The notes beneath the pieces were generated by a model that saw only the letters and a program-made list of their open reading frames with translations, was not told the DNA's origin and searched no databases. From an uncultured Bacteroides sp. (GTDB lineage: Bacteria > Bacteroidota > Bacteroidia > Bacteroidales > Bacteroidaceae), in contig CASDXF010000019.1 of the NCBI GenBank assembly GCA_949285075.1, positions 1-64,000 on the forward strand: a DNA stretch of 64,000 nucleotides. Direction: 5' to 3'. A program made the translations under genes and the position numbers. Below, in pieces: positions 27,325 to 36,144 of this stretch (position 1 is the first letter of the stretch; each line of letters opens with the position of its first letter).

Positions 27325-29007
27325 GTGTTACGTTCATTATACATCCAGAATTATGCGCTTATTGAGAAGCTGGATATTGGTTTTGAGACCGGTTTCTCTG
27401 TCATAACCGGTGAGACCGGGGCCGGGAAGTCTATCATTCTGGGGGCTATCGGTCTTTTACTGGGGCAGCGTGCTGACGTAAAGGCCATCCGGAGAGGTGC
27501 GTCCAAGTGCGTTATTGAGGCCCGTTTTGACGTGTCGGCTTATAACATGCGTCCGTTTTTTGAGGATAACGAGTTAGAGTATGACGACGAGTGCATTCTT
27601 CGCCGTGAGTTGTATTCTTCAGGGAAAAGCCGGGCGTTCATCAATGACACCCCGGCCTCGTTGTCCCAGATGAAAGAACTCGGTGAGCAGTTGATTGATG
27701 TGCACTCTCAGCATCAGAACCTGTTGCTGAACAAGGAAGGCTTCCAACTGAATGTTTTGGATATTCTTGCCCATAACGATGTCGCTCTCGAACGTTATCA
27801 TCTGTTATATAATGCTTGGAAAGAGACGGAACGTGAACTGGCAGAGGTCGAGTCTCTAGCCGAGAAAAGTAAGTCGGACGAGGATTACATCCGTTTTCAG
27901 TTGAATCAATTGGTGGAAGCCGCTTTGTCCGAGCAGGAACAGGAGGAGTTGGAACAAGAGGTGGAGACCTTGAGTCATGCGGAAGAAATTAAGGCGGGGT
28001 TGTATCGGATTGAACAGAACTTTTCTTCGGATGAGGGTGGGCTGCTTTCTTCCCTGAAAGATAGTCTGAACGTACTGAACAGCCTGCAACGGGTTTATCA
28101 GCCCGCGTCCGAATTGGCTCAGCGTGTGGAAAGCGCCTATATTGAGTTGAAAGACATTTCTCATGAGGTCTCTTCCTGTGGAGAGTCTGTCGAGTTTAAT
28201 CCCGAACGTTTGGAGGAAGTGAACGACCGGTTAAATCTTATCTATTCATTGGAGCAGAAACATCGAGTACGGACAGTAGGCGAGTTGTTGGCTTTGGAGA
28301 AAGAGTACAAAAGCAAGTTAGATGCCATTACTTCGTATGACGACCGTATAGCGGAGCTGTCCGCCCAGTTGGAAAAGCAATCTAAAGACGTGAGACTTCA
28401 GGCGGAAACGCTGACGGAGGCTCGGACAAAGATAGTCTGCGAAGTGGAAGAGAAACTTGTGCGATACTTGATGCCCTTAGGGATGCCCAATGTGCGTTTT
28501 AAGATAGAGATGGGAAAAAAGAAGGAGCTTGGACCGCAGGGAGAAGATACCGTTAATTTCTTGTTTTCTGCGAATAAGAACGGAGCGTTGCAAAATATCG
28601 CTTCGGTCGCTTCGGGAGGAGAAATTGCCCGTGTCATGCTTTCCATTAAGGCGATGATTGCCGGGGCGGTGAAGCTCCCGACCATCATATTCGATGAGAT
28701 AGATACGGGGGTCTCCGGAGAGATTGCGGACCGTATGGCCGATATGATGCAGGCGATGGGTGACTCCGATAGACAGGTGATAAGTATTACTCACCTTCCG
28801 CAAATCGCCGCGAAAGGACGAGCGCACTATAAGGTATATAAGAAAGACAGCGATACGGAAACGAACAGTCACATCCGTCGTCTCACTTCGGAAGAGCGGG
28901 TGGAAGAGATTGCCCACATGCTGAGCGGGGCGACTTTGACGGAAGCGGCGCTTGATAACGCTAAGTCGCTCTTGAAAGAAAGTGTGAGAACGGGTAAGCG
29001 AGGATAG
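27325..29007 (+). CDS. recN: DNA repair protein RecN
   Basis: A 560-residue SMC-like ATPase that acts in double-strand break repair. The N-terminal head has the Walker A GETGAGKSI (about 31-39). The middle (about 150-370) is a short coiled coil rich in Leu, Glu and Gln. The C-terminal head has the ABC signature VASGGEIARVMLSIK, then Walker B TIIFDEIDTGVSG and the switch ISITHLPQIAA. Length is normal. It lies 37 bases after coaBC. Confidence 0.96.
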   Translation: MLRSLYIQNYALIEKLDIGFETGFSVITGETGAGKSIILGAIGLLLGQRADVKAIRRGASKCVIEARFDVSAYNMRPFFEDNELEYDDECILRRELYSSGKSRAFINDTPASLSQMKELGEQLIDVHSQHQNLLLNKEGFQLNVLDILAHNDVALERYHLLYNAWKETERELAEVESLAEKSKSDEDYIRFQLNQLVEAALSEQEQEELEQEVETLSHAEEIKAGLYRIEQNFSSDEGGLLSSLKDSLNVLNSLQRVYQPASELAQRVESAYIELKDISHEVSSCGESVEFNPERLEEVNDRLNLIYSLEQKHRVRTVGELLALEKEYKSKLDAITSYDDRIAELSAQLEKQSKDVRLQAETLTEARTKIVCEVEEKLVRYLMPLGMPNVRFKIEMGKKKELGPQGEDTVNFLFSANKNGALQNIASVASGGEIARVMLSIKAMIAGAVKLPTIIFDEIDTGVSGEIADRMADMMQAMGDSDRQVISITHLPQIAAKGRAHYKVYKKDSDTETNSHIRRLTSEERVEEIAHMLSGATLTEAALDNAKSLLKESVRTGKRG

Positions 29008-29073
29008 CCCTTTCGGGAAAGACCGGTGGCTTAACTCCGCAGATTGTATATTTAATATAAATGTAAGCGTATT

Positions 29074-29844
29074 ATGGCATATAAAAACGATAAGAGAGAA
29101 CAAGAGGAGTCCGCTATGATTTTCGGCGTTCGGGCCGTAATTGAGGCGGTTCAGGCAGGAAAGGAAATAGATAAGGTGCTTGTGAAGAAGGATATTCAAA
29201 GTGACCTTTCCAAAGAGCTTCTGGCAGTCTTGAAGACCCGGATGATACCGGTCCAGCGTGTACCGGTGGAGCGCATCAACCGCATTACCCGCAAGAATCA
29301 TCAGGGGGTGGTAGCCTTCGTGTCAGCCGTAGTTTATCAGAAAACGGAGGAAATGGTTCCTTTCCTGTTTGAGCAGGGGAAAAATCCTTTCTTTGTAATG
29401 TTGGACGGAATAACGGACGTTCGCAACTTCGGGGCGATAGCCCGTACATGTGAGTGTGCCGGCGTAGATGCCGTCATCATTCCGCAGCGTGGAGGCGTTT
29501 CCGTGAATGCGGACGCGGTAAAGACCTCTGCCGGAGCGTTGCATACTTTGCCTGTTTGTCGAGAAAGGAATCTGAAAGATACCTTGCAATATTTAAAGGA
29601 CAGCGGCTTCCACATCGTTGCCGCTACGGAAAAGGGAGACTACAATTATACGAAGGCTAATTATACAGGCCCGCTTTGTATTGTGATGGGAGCGGAGGAT
29701 ACGGGAGTGTCGTACGACAATCTGTCGCTCAGCGACGAGTGGGTGAAGATTCCGATGATGGGAGCCATCGAGTCGCTGAACGTTTCCGTCGCCGCCGGAA
29801 TCTTGATGTATGAAGCTGTGAAACAAAGGAATAGTGAAATATGA
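29074..29844 (+). CDS. rlmB: 23S rRNA (guanosine-2'-O-)-methyltransferase RlmB (SpoU family)
   Basis: A 256-residue SPOUT-fold RNA 2'-O-methyltransferase. The N-terminal substrate-binding domain is followed by motif 1 LDGITDVRNFGAIARTCEC (Asn and Arg catalytic), motif 2 IVMGAEDTGVS and motif 3 IPMMGAIESLNVSVAAGILM, which form the knot. RlmB is the closest named family, although other TrmH-type targets are possible. Its last four bases overlap the start of the next gene (ATGA), implying coupling. Confidence 0.9.
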   Translation: MAYKNDKREQEESAMIFGVRAVIEAVQAGKEIDKVLVKKDIQSDLSKELLAVLKTRMIPVQRVPVERINRITRKNHQGVVAFVSAVVYQKTEEMVPFLFEQGKNPFFVMLDGITDVRNFGAIARTCECAGVDAVIIPQRGGVSVNADAVKTSAGALHTLPVCRERNLKDTLQYLKDSGFHIVAATEKGDYNYTKANYTGPLCIVMGAEDTGVSYDNLSLSDEWVKIPMMGAIESLNVSVAAGILMYEAVKQRNSEI

Positions 29845-31550
29845 AAAGAGGATTAATTTTACTTGTGGCATTTACTCTCTGGATACAGGGAGGATGGGCG
29901 CAAATGACCCCGAAATGGGTCGAGAAAGCCAAACGCGCGGTTTTTTCTGTTATAACCTACGATAAGGACGGCAAGATGCTGAATACGGGTAACGGTTTCT
30001 TTATTTCCGAAGAAGGTTTGGCATTGTCCGATTATAAGCTTTTTAAGGGGGCCGAACGCGCGGATGTCGTTACGGCTGACGGCAAGCAGATGCCGGTTAG
30101 TGTTATTCTGGGAGCGAACGACATTTATGATGTGATAAAATTCCGTGTGGCTATTACGGAAAAGAAAGTCCCGTCGTTGAAAGTTTCGGCAAATGTCCCC
30201 GCGGTGGGAGCGGACGTGTGGATGCTGCCTTATTCTACGCAGAAAAGCATCGCCTGTGAGTCGGGCAAGGTAAAGGAAGTGGTGGCGATAGAAGGGAGCT
30301 ACCATTATTATACTTTAGACATGCCGATGAAGGACAAGATGGTCAGCTGTCCGGTGATGGATGCGGAAGGTGAAGTGTTCGGAATAGCCCAGAAGTCTTC
30401 CGGGGCCGACACGGTGACCACAAGCTATGCTGTAGACGCGGGGTATGTTCGGTCTATGGAGATAAGCGCCTTGTCGTTGGGAGACGCTACGCTGAACAGT
30501 ATAGGCATTCGTAAAGGGCTTCCGGAAAAGGAGGAGCAGGCGGTGGTTTATTTGATGATGGCTTCCGGGCAGCTTTCGCAGGAGGATTATAAGGCGCTTT
30601 TGGACGAATTTATAACGCAATATCCTAATAGTACGGAGGGGTATTATCGTCGCGCTAATAATTATGTGTTAAACGCGAAGGATAATGAAAAACTCCTCGA
30701 TGAGGCGATGGAGGACTTTAAGCGCGCGTTGAAGATTGCGGAAAAGAAAGATGACGTTTACTATAATATAGCTAGGACAATATATAACTATCAGTTGTCA
30801 AGTCCCGAGAAGCCGCATAAGGAATGGACCTATGACGTCGCGTTGGAGAATCTTCATAAGGCTATTGAGCTGAATCCCTTGCCTGTTTATTCTCAGTTGG
30901 AAGGAGATATTTTGTTCGCTAAACAGGATTATACGGGAGCGTTGGCCTGTTACGATAAGGTGAATGCGAGCAATCTGGCCTCGCCCGCTACTTTTTATAG
31001 CGCCGCTAAGACGAAAGAGCTGATGAAAGCGGACGCTAAGGAGGTGTTGGCGCTTATGGATAGTTGCGTTGCCCGTTGTGGAGAGCCATTGGCTGTGGAG
31101 TTTGCTCCTTATGTGTTGGAACGGGCGCGGCTGTATATGAATGTAGATGAACCGAGAAAGGCTCTTCAGGATTATGACACTTATTTTAAGGTGGTGAACG
31201 GTCAGGTGAACGACGTGTTCTACTACTACCGCAAGCAGGCCGGACTGAAGGCGAAGCAGTATCAGCGCGCGTTGGACGACATAGCGAAAGCGGTTGAGTT
31301 GAATCCGAAGGAGCTGACTTATCAGGCGGAGCAAGCGGCGGTTAATATACGTGTAGGGCGTTACGAAGTGGCTGCCGACGTCTTGACCAAGACGCTGAAA
31401 GACAATCCGGAATATGGGGAAGGCTACCGTTTGTTAGGCTTCTGCCAGATACAGCTGAAGAAACAGGAGGAGGCGTGCGCGAACTTTCAGAAAGCGAAGG
31501 AACTCGGAGACACCGTCGTCGATTCTTTAATTGAAAAGTATTGTAAATAG
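29841..31550 (+). CDS. Exported TPR protein with inactive trypsin-like domain
   Basis: A 569-residue protein with signal peptide MKRGLILLVAFTLWIQGGWA. Residues about 25-215 follow the chymotrypsin-like layout of HtrA relatives, NTGNGFFISEEGLALSDYKLF then DIYDVIKFRV then VMDAEGEVFGIA. The expected catalytic His is Lys (DYKLF), the Asp region is changed, and no GNSGG Ser motif is present, so it should not be a protease. From about 230 to the end there are some six to eight tetratricopeptide repeats (for example YYRRANNYVLNA, VYYNIARTIYN, AYRLLGFCQIQL-like). A periplasmic scaffold or binding role is likely. It overlaps rlmB by four bases. Confidence 0.8.
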   Translation: MKRGLILLVAFTLWIQGGWAQMTPKWVEKAKRAVFSVITYDKDGKMLNTGNGFFISEEGLALSDYKLFKGAERADVVTADGKQMPVSVILGANDIYDVIKFRVAITEKKVPSLKVSANVPAVGADVWMLPYSTQKSIACESGKVKEVVAIEGSYHYYTLDMPMKDKMVSCPVMDAEGEVFGIAQKSSGADTVTTSYAVDAGYVRSMEISALSLGDATLNSIGIRKGLPEKEEQAVVYLMMASGQLSQEDYKALLDEFITQYPNSTEGYYRRANNYVLNAKDNEKLLDEAMEDFKRALKIAEKKDDVYYNIARTIYNYQLSSPEKPHKEWTYDVALENLHKAIELNPLPVYSQLEGDILFAKQDYTGALACYDKVNASNLASPATFYSAAKTKELMKADAKEVLALMDSCVARCGEPLAVEFAPYVLERARLYMNVDEPRKALQDYDTYFKVVNGQVNDVFYYYRKQAGLKAKQYQRALDDIAKAVELNPKELTYQAEQAAVNIRVGRYEVAADVLTKTLKDNPEYGEGYRLLGFCQIQLKKQEEACANFQKAKELGDTVVDSLIEKYCK

Positions 31551-31589
31551 GCTTTAACTTAAATCCGGTCATTAGAGAGCTTTTAATGT

Positions 31590-31800
31590 CCTGCAGATAA
31601 GGGCGTTTAGATTTATCCGCGCCCCTTTTGAAGAGACTTTTCCGGGTACGCTTTTCGCTTCTTCGATGAGGAGCATTCACATTAAGCCTTTTCCGCTTGT
31701 CAGCCCGCCCTGCGGCTCGTGAGGGATAGCCCTACGGCTCGCGACAGACAGGGCGACGGCTCGCAAGAAATAGGGCTATTTCTCGGATGGGTAATAAGGC
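31590..31800 (+). mobile_element. MITE-like repeat element, copy C (ends unclear)
   Basis: From about 31590 the sequence aligns with the shared leader of copies B, D and F: GCGTTTAGATTTATCCGC, then CTTTTCCGGGTACGCTTTTC and CTTCTTCGATGAGGAG. A stretch also close to copy B runs into the array (CTTGTCAGCCCGCCCTGCGG against TTTGTCAGCTCGCCCTGCGG). No clear terminal inverted repeat remains, so this looks older. It occupies part of the 780-base gap between 31550 and 32332; the rest holds a terminator, a promoter and a TGTACA array. Confidence 0.45.
31707..31772. repeat. 22-base tandem array, CTCGCGAG family, locus 3
   Basis: Three full units start at 31707, 31729 and 31751, with a decayed fourth from 31773 (GGGCTATTTCTCGG). 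Layout, unit order and decayed last unit match locus 2 at 21065, so the whole array was copied as one piece rather than growing independently. Confidence 0.9.
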
Positions 31801-31905
31801 GCTGACAATAAGCGGTTTCGCTCTAAACAAAATGGCTGCGCTTTTTCTAATGATTGATTTGGCTTTGAAACTCCCGGAACATTTTCTTGAAGTAGTTTAA
31901 TAATA

Positions 31906-31946
31906 AAATTCCCTGCCGACTTTTGGTTGACAGGGAATTTGTTTTT
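31906..31946 (+). terminator. Intrinsic terminator
   Basis: AAATTCCCTG (31906-31915) pairs with CAGGGAATTT (31931-31940), and the stem is extended inward by CGAC with GTTG around TTTTG. GTTTTTC follows. Strong on the plus strand. It lies 355 bases after the nearest plus-strand gene, so it may end transcripts that run through repeat copy C. Confidence 0.75.
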
Positions 31947-32125
31947 CGGGAAATGTGGTGTCTCTTGTTTTTTATTTCCCGTTCGTTAGGTTTAGGTTTT
32001 GTTCTTTTATCTCGAAAAGGTCTGATCTATTATAAGGAAAATGCGGGAAAACGAAAATACTGCATTGGCGTTGTACTTTTTTTGATTTATTCTTGCCGAT
32101 AGTATCTTGTTCTGGAAAAAAGTCC

Positions 32126-32133
32126 TATCTTTG
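32126..32133 (+). promoter_or_regulatory. -7 box of the DUF805 gene
   Basis: TATCTTTG matches TAnnTTTG. A CTTG at 32106-32109 is only 16 bases upstream, so the -33 is uncertain. Start near 32140 gives a leader of about 190 bases that contains the TGTACA array. Confidence 0.5.
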
Positions 32134-32179
32134 TTATGCTATAAGGCGGTTTAAGCTGATTTCGTTCATGCGATATTCA

Positions 32180-32267
32180 TGTGCGGGAGTTGTTCGATGG
32201 TTGTACATGAATGGATAAATCGATGTACAAGGGCCGAGAGACTGTTGTACAAAAGGAAAGAGACCTC
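32180..32267. repeat. 22-base TGTACA array, locus 1 (DUF805 leader)
   Basis: Hexamers start at 32180 (TGTGCG, diverged), 32202, 32224 and 32246 (TGTACA). Spacing is exactly 22 each time, while the 16 bases between are unrelated. It lies in the probable transcribed leader of the DUF805 gene. TGTACA is its own reverse complement. Confidence 0.8.
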
Positions 32268-32331
32268 CCGTCAGGTGGTAAGTCTGAACGACTTCGGTAT
32301 GAACTTGATAATTCACTAAAAAAATAGTATT

Positions 32332-32715
32332 ATGTTCAAAGCACCATTTTCTTTTACAGGACGTATTCGTAGACTTGAGTACTTTTTATCTATGATTATT
32401 TGCGGCGCGTTAGGTAGCGTCGTCTACTTTTGGGGACTTTCATTGATGCTTGCGGGAGGCTCGGCCGGCGGAAGCGGAGGTTCGTTTATAGGAACCTTAA
32501 TCTCCATCATTGTCTTAGTGTTCTCTACATGGTTCTCTTTAGCGCAAGGTGTAAAGCGATTGCACGATTTGAATAAGACAGGTTGGCTTATCTTGCTTTC
32601 CTTGATTCCGGTCGTTAATTTTGTTTTTGCTTTATATCTGTTGTTTGCCGACGGAACGCCGGGACCGAATTTGTACGGGAAAGATCCCAAGAACCGGATT
32701 CCTGTCCAACAATAA
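32332..32715 (+). CDS. DUF805 membrane protein
   Basis: A 127-residue inner-membrane protein with three or four helices. The family start FKAPFSFTGRIRRLEYF (pattern F-x-G-R-x-x-R-x-E-Y) and the later GVKRLHDLNKTGWLILLSLI are typical of DUF805 (YhaH/YhaI type). The C-terminal cytoplasmic tail contains FADGTPGPNLYG. Function is unknown in the family. It has an unusually long leader with an array of TGTACA sites. Confidence 0.92.
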   Translation: MFKAPFSFTGRIRRLEYFLSMIICGALGSVVYFWGLSLMLAGGSAGGSGGSFIGTLISIIVLVFSTWFSLAQGVKRLHDLNKTGWLILLSLIPVVNFVFALYLLFADGTPGPNLYGKDPKNRIPVQQ

Positions 32716-32745
32716 TCACGGGAGAACAATTGTCGGGACTTTTTT
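32704..32745 (+). terminator. Terminator after DUF805, overlapping its stop codon
   Basis: GTCC and ACAAT (32704-32713) pair with ATTGT and GGAC (32729-32739) around small bulges, and six T residues follow (32740-32745). The 5' arm lies in the last codons of the gene. Confidence 0.6.
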
Positions 32746-32776
32746 GATTATGGAATAAAATATAAAAGGAAAAAAG

Positions 32777-33151
32777 ATGAAAAAAGTAATTTGCAGTGAG
32801 AAGGCTCCGGGCGCTATCGGGCCGTACAGCCAAGCTATTGAAGCGAATGGCATGGTGTTTGTCTCCGGGCAGTTGCCCATCGACGCCGCTACGGGAACGA
32901 TGGCGGCTGACATTGAAGGACAGGTGCGCCAATCGTTGGAGAATGTGAAGCATATTCTTGAAGAGGCGGGACTGACAATGGCTAACGTTGTGAAGACTAC
33001 GGTATTTCTTCAGGACATGTCTTTATTCGCCGGGATGAATAGCGTGTATGCCACCTATTTCGACGGAGCGTTTCCCGCTCGTTCTGCGGTTGCCGTAAAG
33101 GCGTTGCCTAAAGACGCTTTAGTAGAGATTGAGTGCATTGCGGTTCGCTAA
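32777..33151 (+). CDS. ridA: RidA family reactive intermediate deaminase
   Basis: A 124-residue member of the RidA/YjgF family, a trimeric enzyme that hydrolyses reactive enamine/imine intermediates released by PLP enzymes. Conserved residues appear in KAPGAIGPYSQAI, FVSGQLPIDAATG, TTVFLQDMSLF, the key Arg in FPARSAVAV and the Glu in LVEIECIAVR. Length is normal. Its last 33 bases overlap the 3' end of folC on the opposite strand. Confidence 0.96.
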   Translation: MKKVICSEKAPGAIGPYSQAIEANGMVFVSGQLPIDAATGTMAADIEGQVRQSLENVKHILEEAGLTMANVVKTTVFLQDMSLFAGMNSVYATYFDGAFPARSAVAVKALPKDALVEIECIAVR

Positions 33152-34567
33152 CAGGTCGGCCACGATGAAGTTACTGCCTCCTACGAAGATTAGTTCTTCT
33201 GGGAGGCATTTTTCTTTTGCCGCCTTTATAGCGGCTTCTACGGTGGGGAAGACGCTTCCTCTAAGTCCCTCTTTCGCTGCGATTTGGCGCAGTTCGTTTT
33301 CGGGCATGGCCCGTTCTACGCTAGCCCGGGTAAAGTAATAGGAATACCCTTCATCATTGCGGGGCAATAAGCGAAGTACGCTTCTCACGTCCTTGTCCTT
33401 TACCATACCTATTACGATATGGACATGCGGATAAGTGTTCTTGTGCGCTTCCCTTAGTTGTTGGCTGATAGCCGTAAAGGCTTCTGTGTTATGTCCGGTA
33501 TCGCAAATGACATCGGGTGACGCATGGAGCTGTTGCCAACGGCCCATCAGTCCAGTCATTGAGCATACGTTAATAAATCCGTTGTAAATATCTTTAAGGG
33601 TAAGACGATAACCAAGAGATTTGAGGAGGCTTAATGCAATCCAAATGGTATGGGCGTTTCTTGCCTGATAAGCCCCGGTCAGTTCGTAATAGATGCCCGG
33701 TTGCAGTAAGTGGCTTTCTATAAATAACGCGTTCTTGTTTTGCCGGATGAGGTTGTCCATCATGTCGATATATTCGTAGGAGATAGAGGAGCTTTCGTTC
33801 GCGATTTGATTCTTGCCGAAAATTTCGGAAATTTTCTTTCTTTTCTTTTTTTGCGTCTCTGGCGTCTCTATTTCGGCGATTGCTTTATACTCTTCAGCGT
33901 TTGCTTTATAAAGAGGCGCGCTCATTTCCTTCGCTTTTTCCATAAATATCTTTTCTGCGCTTTCGGGCATGCTGCCAATCACAACAGGAACTCCCCTCTT
34001 AATGATTCCGGCTTTTTCGGAGGCGATTTCTTCCAATGTGTTTCCTAGATATTGGGTGTGATCGAGACTGATACTGGTGATGAGGCATAAATCCGGTTGA
34101 ATGATGTTTGTACAGTCCAAACGTCCTCCCATGCCTACCTCTATTACAGCGATATCTATTCGTTGATCGGCAAAATAGCGGAACGCCATTGCGGTCGTTA
34201 GTTCAAAGAAGGAAGGATGAAGAGGTTCAAAAAAGGAGCGATGTTTCTCAATGAAATCAACGACATATTCCTCCGGCATCATTTTCCCGTTGATGCGGAT
34301 ACGCTCCCGGAAGTCCAGTAAGTGAGGTGAAGTAAATAGTCCAACTTGGTATCCTGCTGACTGAAGTGCGGCCGCTATGGTGTGCGAGCATGAACCTTTC
34401 CCGTTAGTTCCCGCGATATGAATCGTTTTGAATTTCCGGTGAGGGTGTCCGAAGTATTCGTCTAGCCTATATGTCGTGTCCAGTCCCGGTTTGTATGCTT
34501 TTCCACCTATTTTCTGAAACATAGGTACGCTTTCATATAAGTACTGTAAAGTGTTCTGATAATCCAT
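33119..34567 (-). CDS. folC: Bifunctional folylpolyglutamate synthase / dihydrofolate synthase
   Basis: A 482-residue ATP-dependent Mur-ligase-fold enzyme that adds glutamate to folates. Visible are the P-loop HIAGTNGKGSCSHTI (about 49-63), the folate loop TSPHLLDFRERIRING, the omega-loop region VIEVGMGGRLDCTNI, SLDHTQYLG, and the C-terminal domain VICDTGHNTEAF. It is longer than usual because of a Lys-rich insertion near residues 230-275 (TQKKKRKKISEIF). It converges on ridA with a 33-base tail-to-tail overlap. Confidence 0.95.
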   Translation of the reverse strand: MDYQNTLQYLYESVPMFQKIGGKAYKPGLDTTYRLDEYFGHPHRKFKTIHIAGTNGKGSCSHTIAAALQSAGYQVGLFTSPHLLDFRERIRINGKMMPEEYVVDFIEKHRSFFEPLHPSFFELTTAMAFRYFADQRIDIAVIEVGMGGRLDCTNIIQPDLCLITSISLDHTQYLGNTLEEIASEKAGIIKRGVPVVIGSMPESAEKIFMEKAKEMSAPLYKANAEEYKAIAEIETPETQKKKRKKISEIFGKNQIANESSSISYEYIDMMDNLIRQNKNALFIESHLLQPGIYYELTGAYQARNAHTIWIALSLLKSLGYRLTLKDIYNGFINVCSMTGLMGRWQQLHASPDVICDTGHNTEAFTAISQQLREAHKNTYPHVHIVIGMVKDKDVRSVLRLLPRNDEGYSYYFTRASVERAMPENELRQIAAKEGLRGSVFPTVEAAIKAAKEKCLPEELIFVGGSNFIVADLLANRNALNLY

Positions 34568-34690
34568 GTTTTGTAATATTTAACTCCGGAACGATTGTTA
34601 TATTCCCTTTCTTTTTTTATCTTTCGAACCGTCTATTAAGACTTCTGGGAAATGAATTTGCAAATATCAACATTTTAAGTTTAAAAATTC

Positions 34691-36016
34691 ATGGGAAGCA
34701 AAAAAAATTTTGTGCTAGACACAAACGTAATTCTTCATGATTACAATTGTCTGAAGAACTTTCAGGAAAATGACATTTATCTCCCTATCGTCGTGCTCGA
34801 AGAACTGGATAAGTTCAAGAAGGGAAACGAGCAGATTAACTTCAACGCGCGCGAGTTTGTGCGTGAGTTGGACATGCTGACGGATGATAATCTCTTTAGC
34901 AAAGGAGTAAAGCTTGGAGAAGGACTTGGCCGGCTGTTCGTCGTGACTGGCAATGTAGAAGCGCCGAAAGTTCAGGAGTCGTTTCCGCTGAGGAAGCCGG
35001 ATCATTTGATTCTGGCCGTAGCTGAATATTTGGCGGCCAAGCATCCGAATACGAAAACCGTCTTGGTTACGAAAGATGTGAACTTGCGTATGAAAGCACG
35101 TTCTATTGGCATTTTGTGCGAGGATTACATTACGGATAAAGTGATGAATGTGGATATCTTTGAAAAATCAAATGAGATTTTTGAAGGTATGGATCCCGCT
35201 TTAATAGACCGTATCTATTCGTCGAAGGAGGGGGTTGATGTGGATGAGCTAGACTTTAAGCAATTGCTTCACCCAAATGAATGTTTTATATTGAAGAGCG
35301 ACCGGAATAGTGTGTTGGCTCGCTACAATCCTTTTATTCATGCGGTAACTCGTGTAACGAAAGGACGTAACTTTGGCATTGAGCCTCGTAATGCGGAGCA
35401 AAGTTTCGCTTTTGAGATTTTGAATGATCCTAATGTAAAGTTGGTGGCTTTAACGGGAAAGGCTGGCACCGGTAAAACGTTGTTAGCTCTTGCCGCGGCT
35501 TTAGGCAAGCTGAATGACTATAAGCAGATTCTACTGGCGAGGCCGATAGTAGCCTTGTCCAATAAGGATATAGGTTTCTTGCCGGGAGACGCGAAAGAGA
35601 AAGTGGCGCCTTATATGCAGCCTTTATTTGATAATCTGAATGTGATTAAGCGACAATTCGCGTCAAATTCTAGTGAGTTGAAGCGGATTGATGAGATGTT
35701 GAAAAGTGAACAATTGGTGATAGAGGCGTTAGCCTTTATTCGCGGGCGAAGCTTGAGCGAGATGTATTGCATCATCGACGAGGCTCAGAATCTGACTCCG
35801 AACGAAATAAAGACCATCATTACCCGTGCTGGCGAAGGGACGAAAATGGTGTTTACCGGAGATATTCAGCAGATAGATCAGCCTTATCTGGATACGCAGT
35901 CCAACGGCTTAGTCTATATGATAGACCGTATGAAAGACCAGAAAATCTTCGCTCATGTCAATCTTGTTAAAGGTGAGCGTAGTGAGTTAAGTGAGTTGGC
36001 TAGTAATTTGCTGTAA
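34691..36016 (+). CDS. phoH: PhoH family ATPase with N-terminal PIN domain
   Basis: A 441-residue protein in two parts. Residues 1-150 are a PIN ribonuclease domain with acidic positions in FVLDTNVILHD, VLEELDKF and LVTKDVNLRMKA. Residues about 225-441 are a PhoH-type NTPase with Walker A ALTGKAGTGKTLLALA, Walker B CIIDEAQNLTP, and the sensor FTGDIQQID. PIN-PhoH fusions are thought to act on RNA in an ATP-dependent way. The gene stands alone, divergent from folC, and ends in a large hairpin at 36024-36088. Confidence 0.93.
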   Translation: MGSKKNFVLDTNVILHDYNCLKNFQENDIYLPIVVLEELDKFKKGNEQINFNAREFVRELDMLTDDNLFSKGVKLGEGLGRLFVVTGNVEAPKVQESFPLRKPDHLILAVAEYLAAKHPNTKTVLVTKDVNLRMKARSIGILCEDYITDKVMNVDIFEKSNEIFEGMDPALIDRIYSSKEGVDVDELDFKQLLHPNECFILKSDRNSVLARYNPFIHAVTRVTKGRNFGIEPRNAEQSFAFEILNDPNVKLVALTGKAGTGKTLLALAAALGKLNDYKQILLARPIVALSNKDIGFLPGDAKEKVAPYMQPLFDNLNVIKRQFASNSSELKRIDEMLKSEQLVIEALAFIRGRSLSEMYCIIDEAQNLTPNEIKTIITRAGEGTKMVFTGDIQQIDQPYLDTQSNGLVYMIDRMKDQKIFAHVNLVKGERSELSELASNLL

Positions 36017-36023
36017 AAATAGT

Positions 36024-36088
36024 CCATAACAGAATCCCCCGTGAGTGGGAGACCGATGTCTCTTGCCTCACGGGGGATTCTGTTATGG
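36024..36088. terminator. Perfect 22-bp stem between convergent genes
   Basis: The 22 bases at 36024-36045 (beginning CCATAACAG and ending CCCCGTGAG) are exactly complementary to 36067-36088. Within the loop, GAGAC (36050-36054) pairs again with GTCTC (36059-36063) around CGAT. There is no T-tract on either side. It sits between the stops of phoH (+) and the gene at 36145 (-), so a bidirectional transcription block is the simplest reading. Confidence 0.7.
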
Positions 36089-36144
36089 CGTATTATCGAA
36101 GCGTCAGCGTTGAGAGCGTGTCGCCTTAAGGCTTTTGAGCCGGA

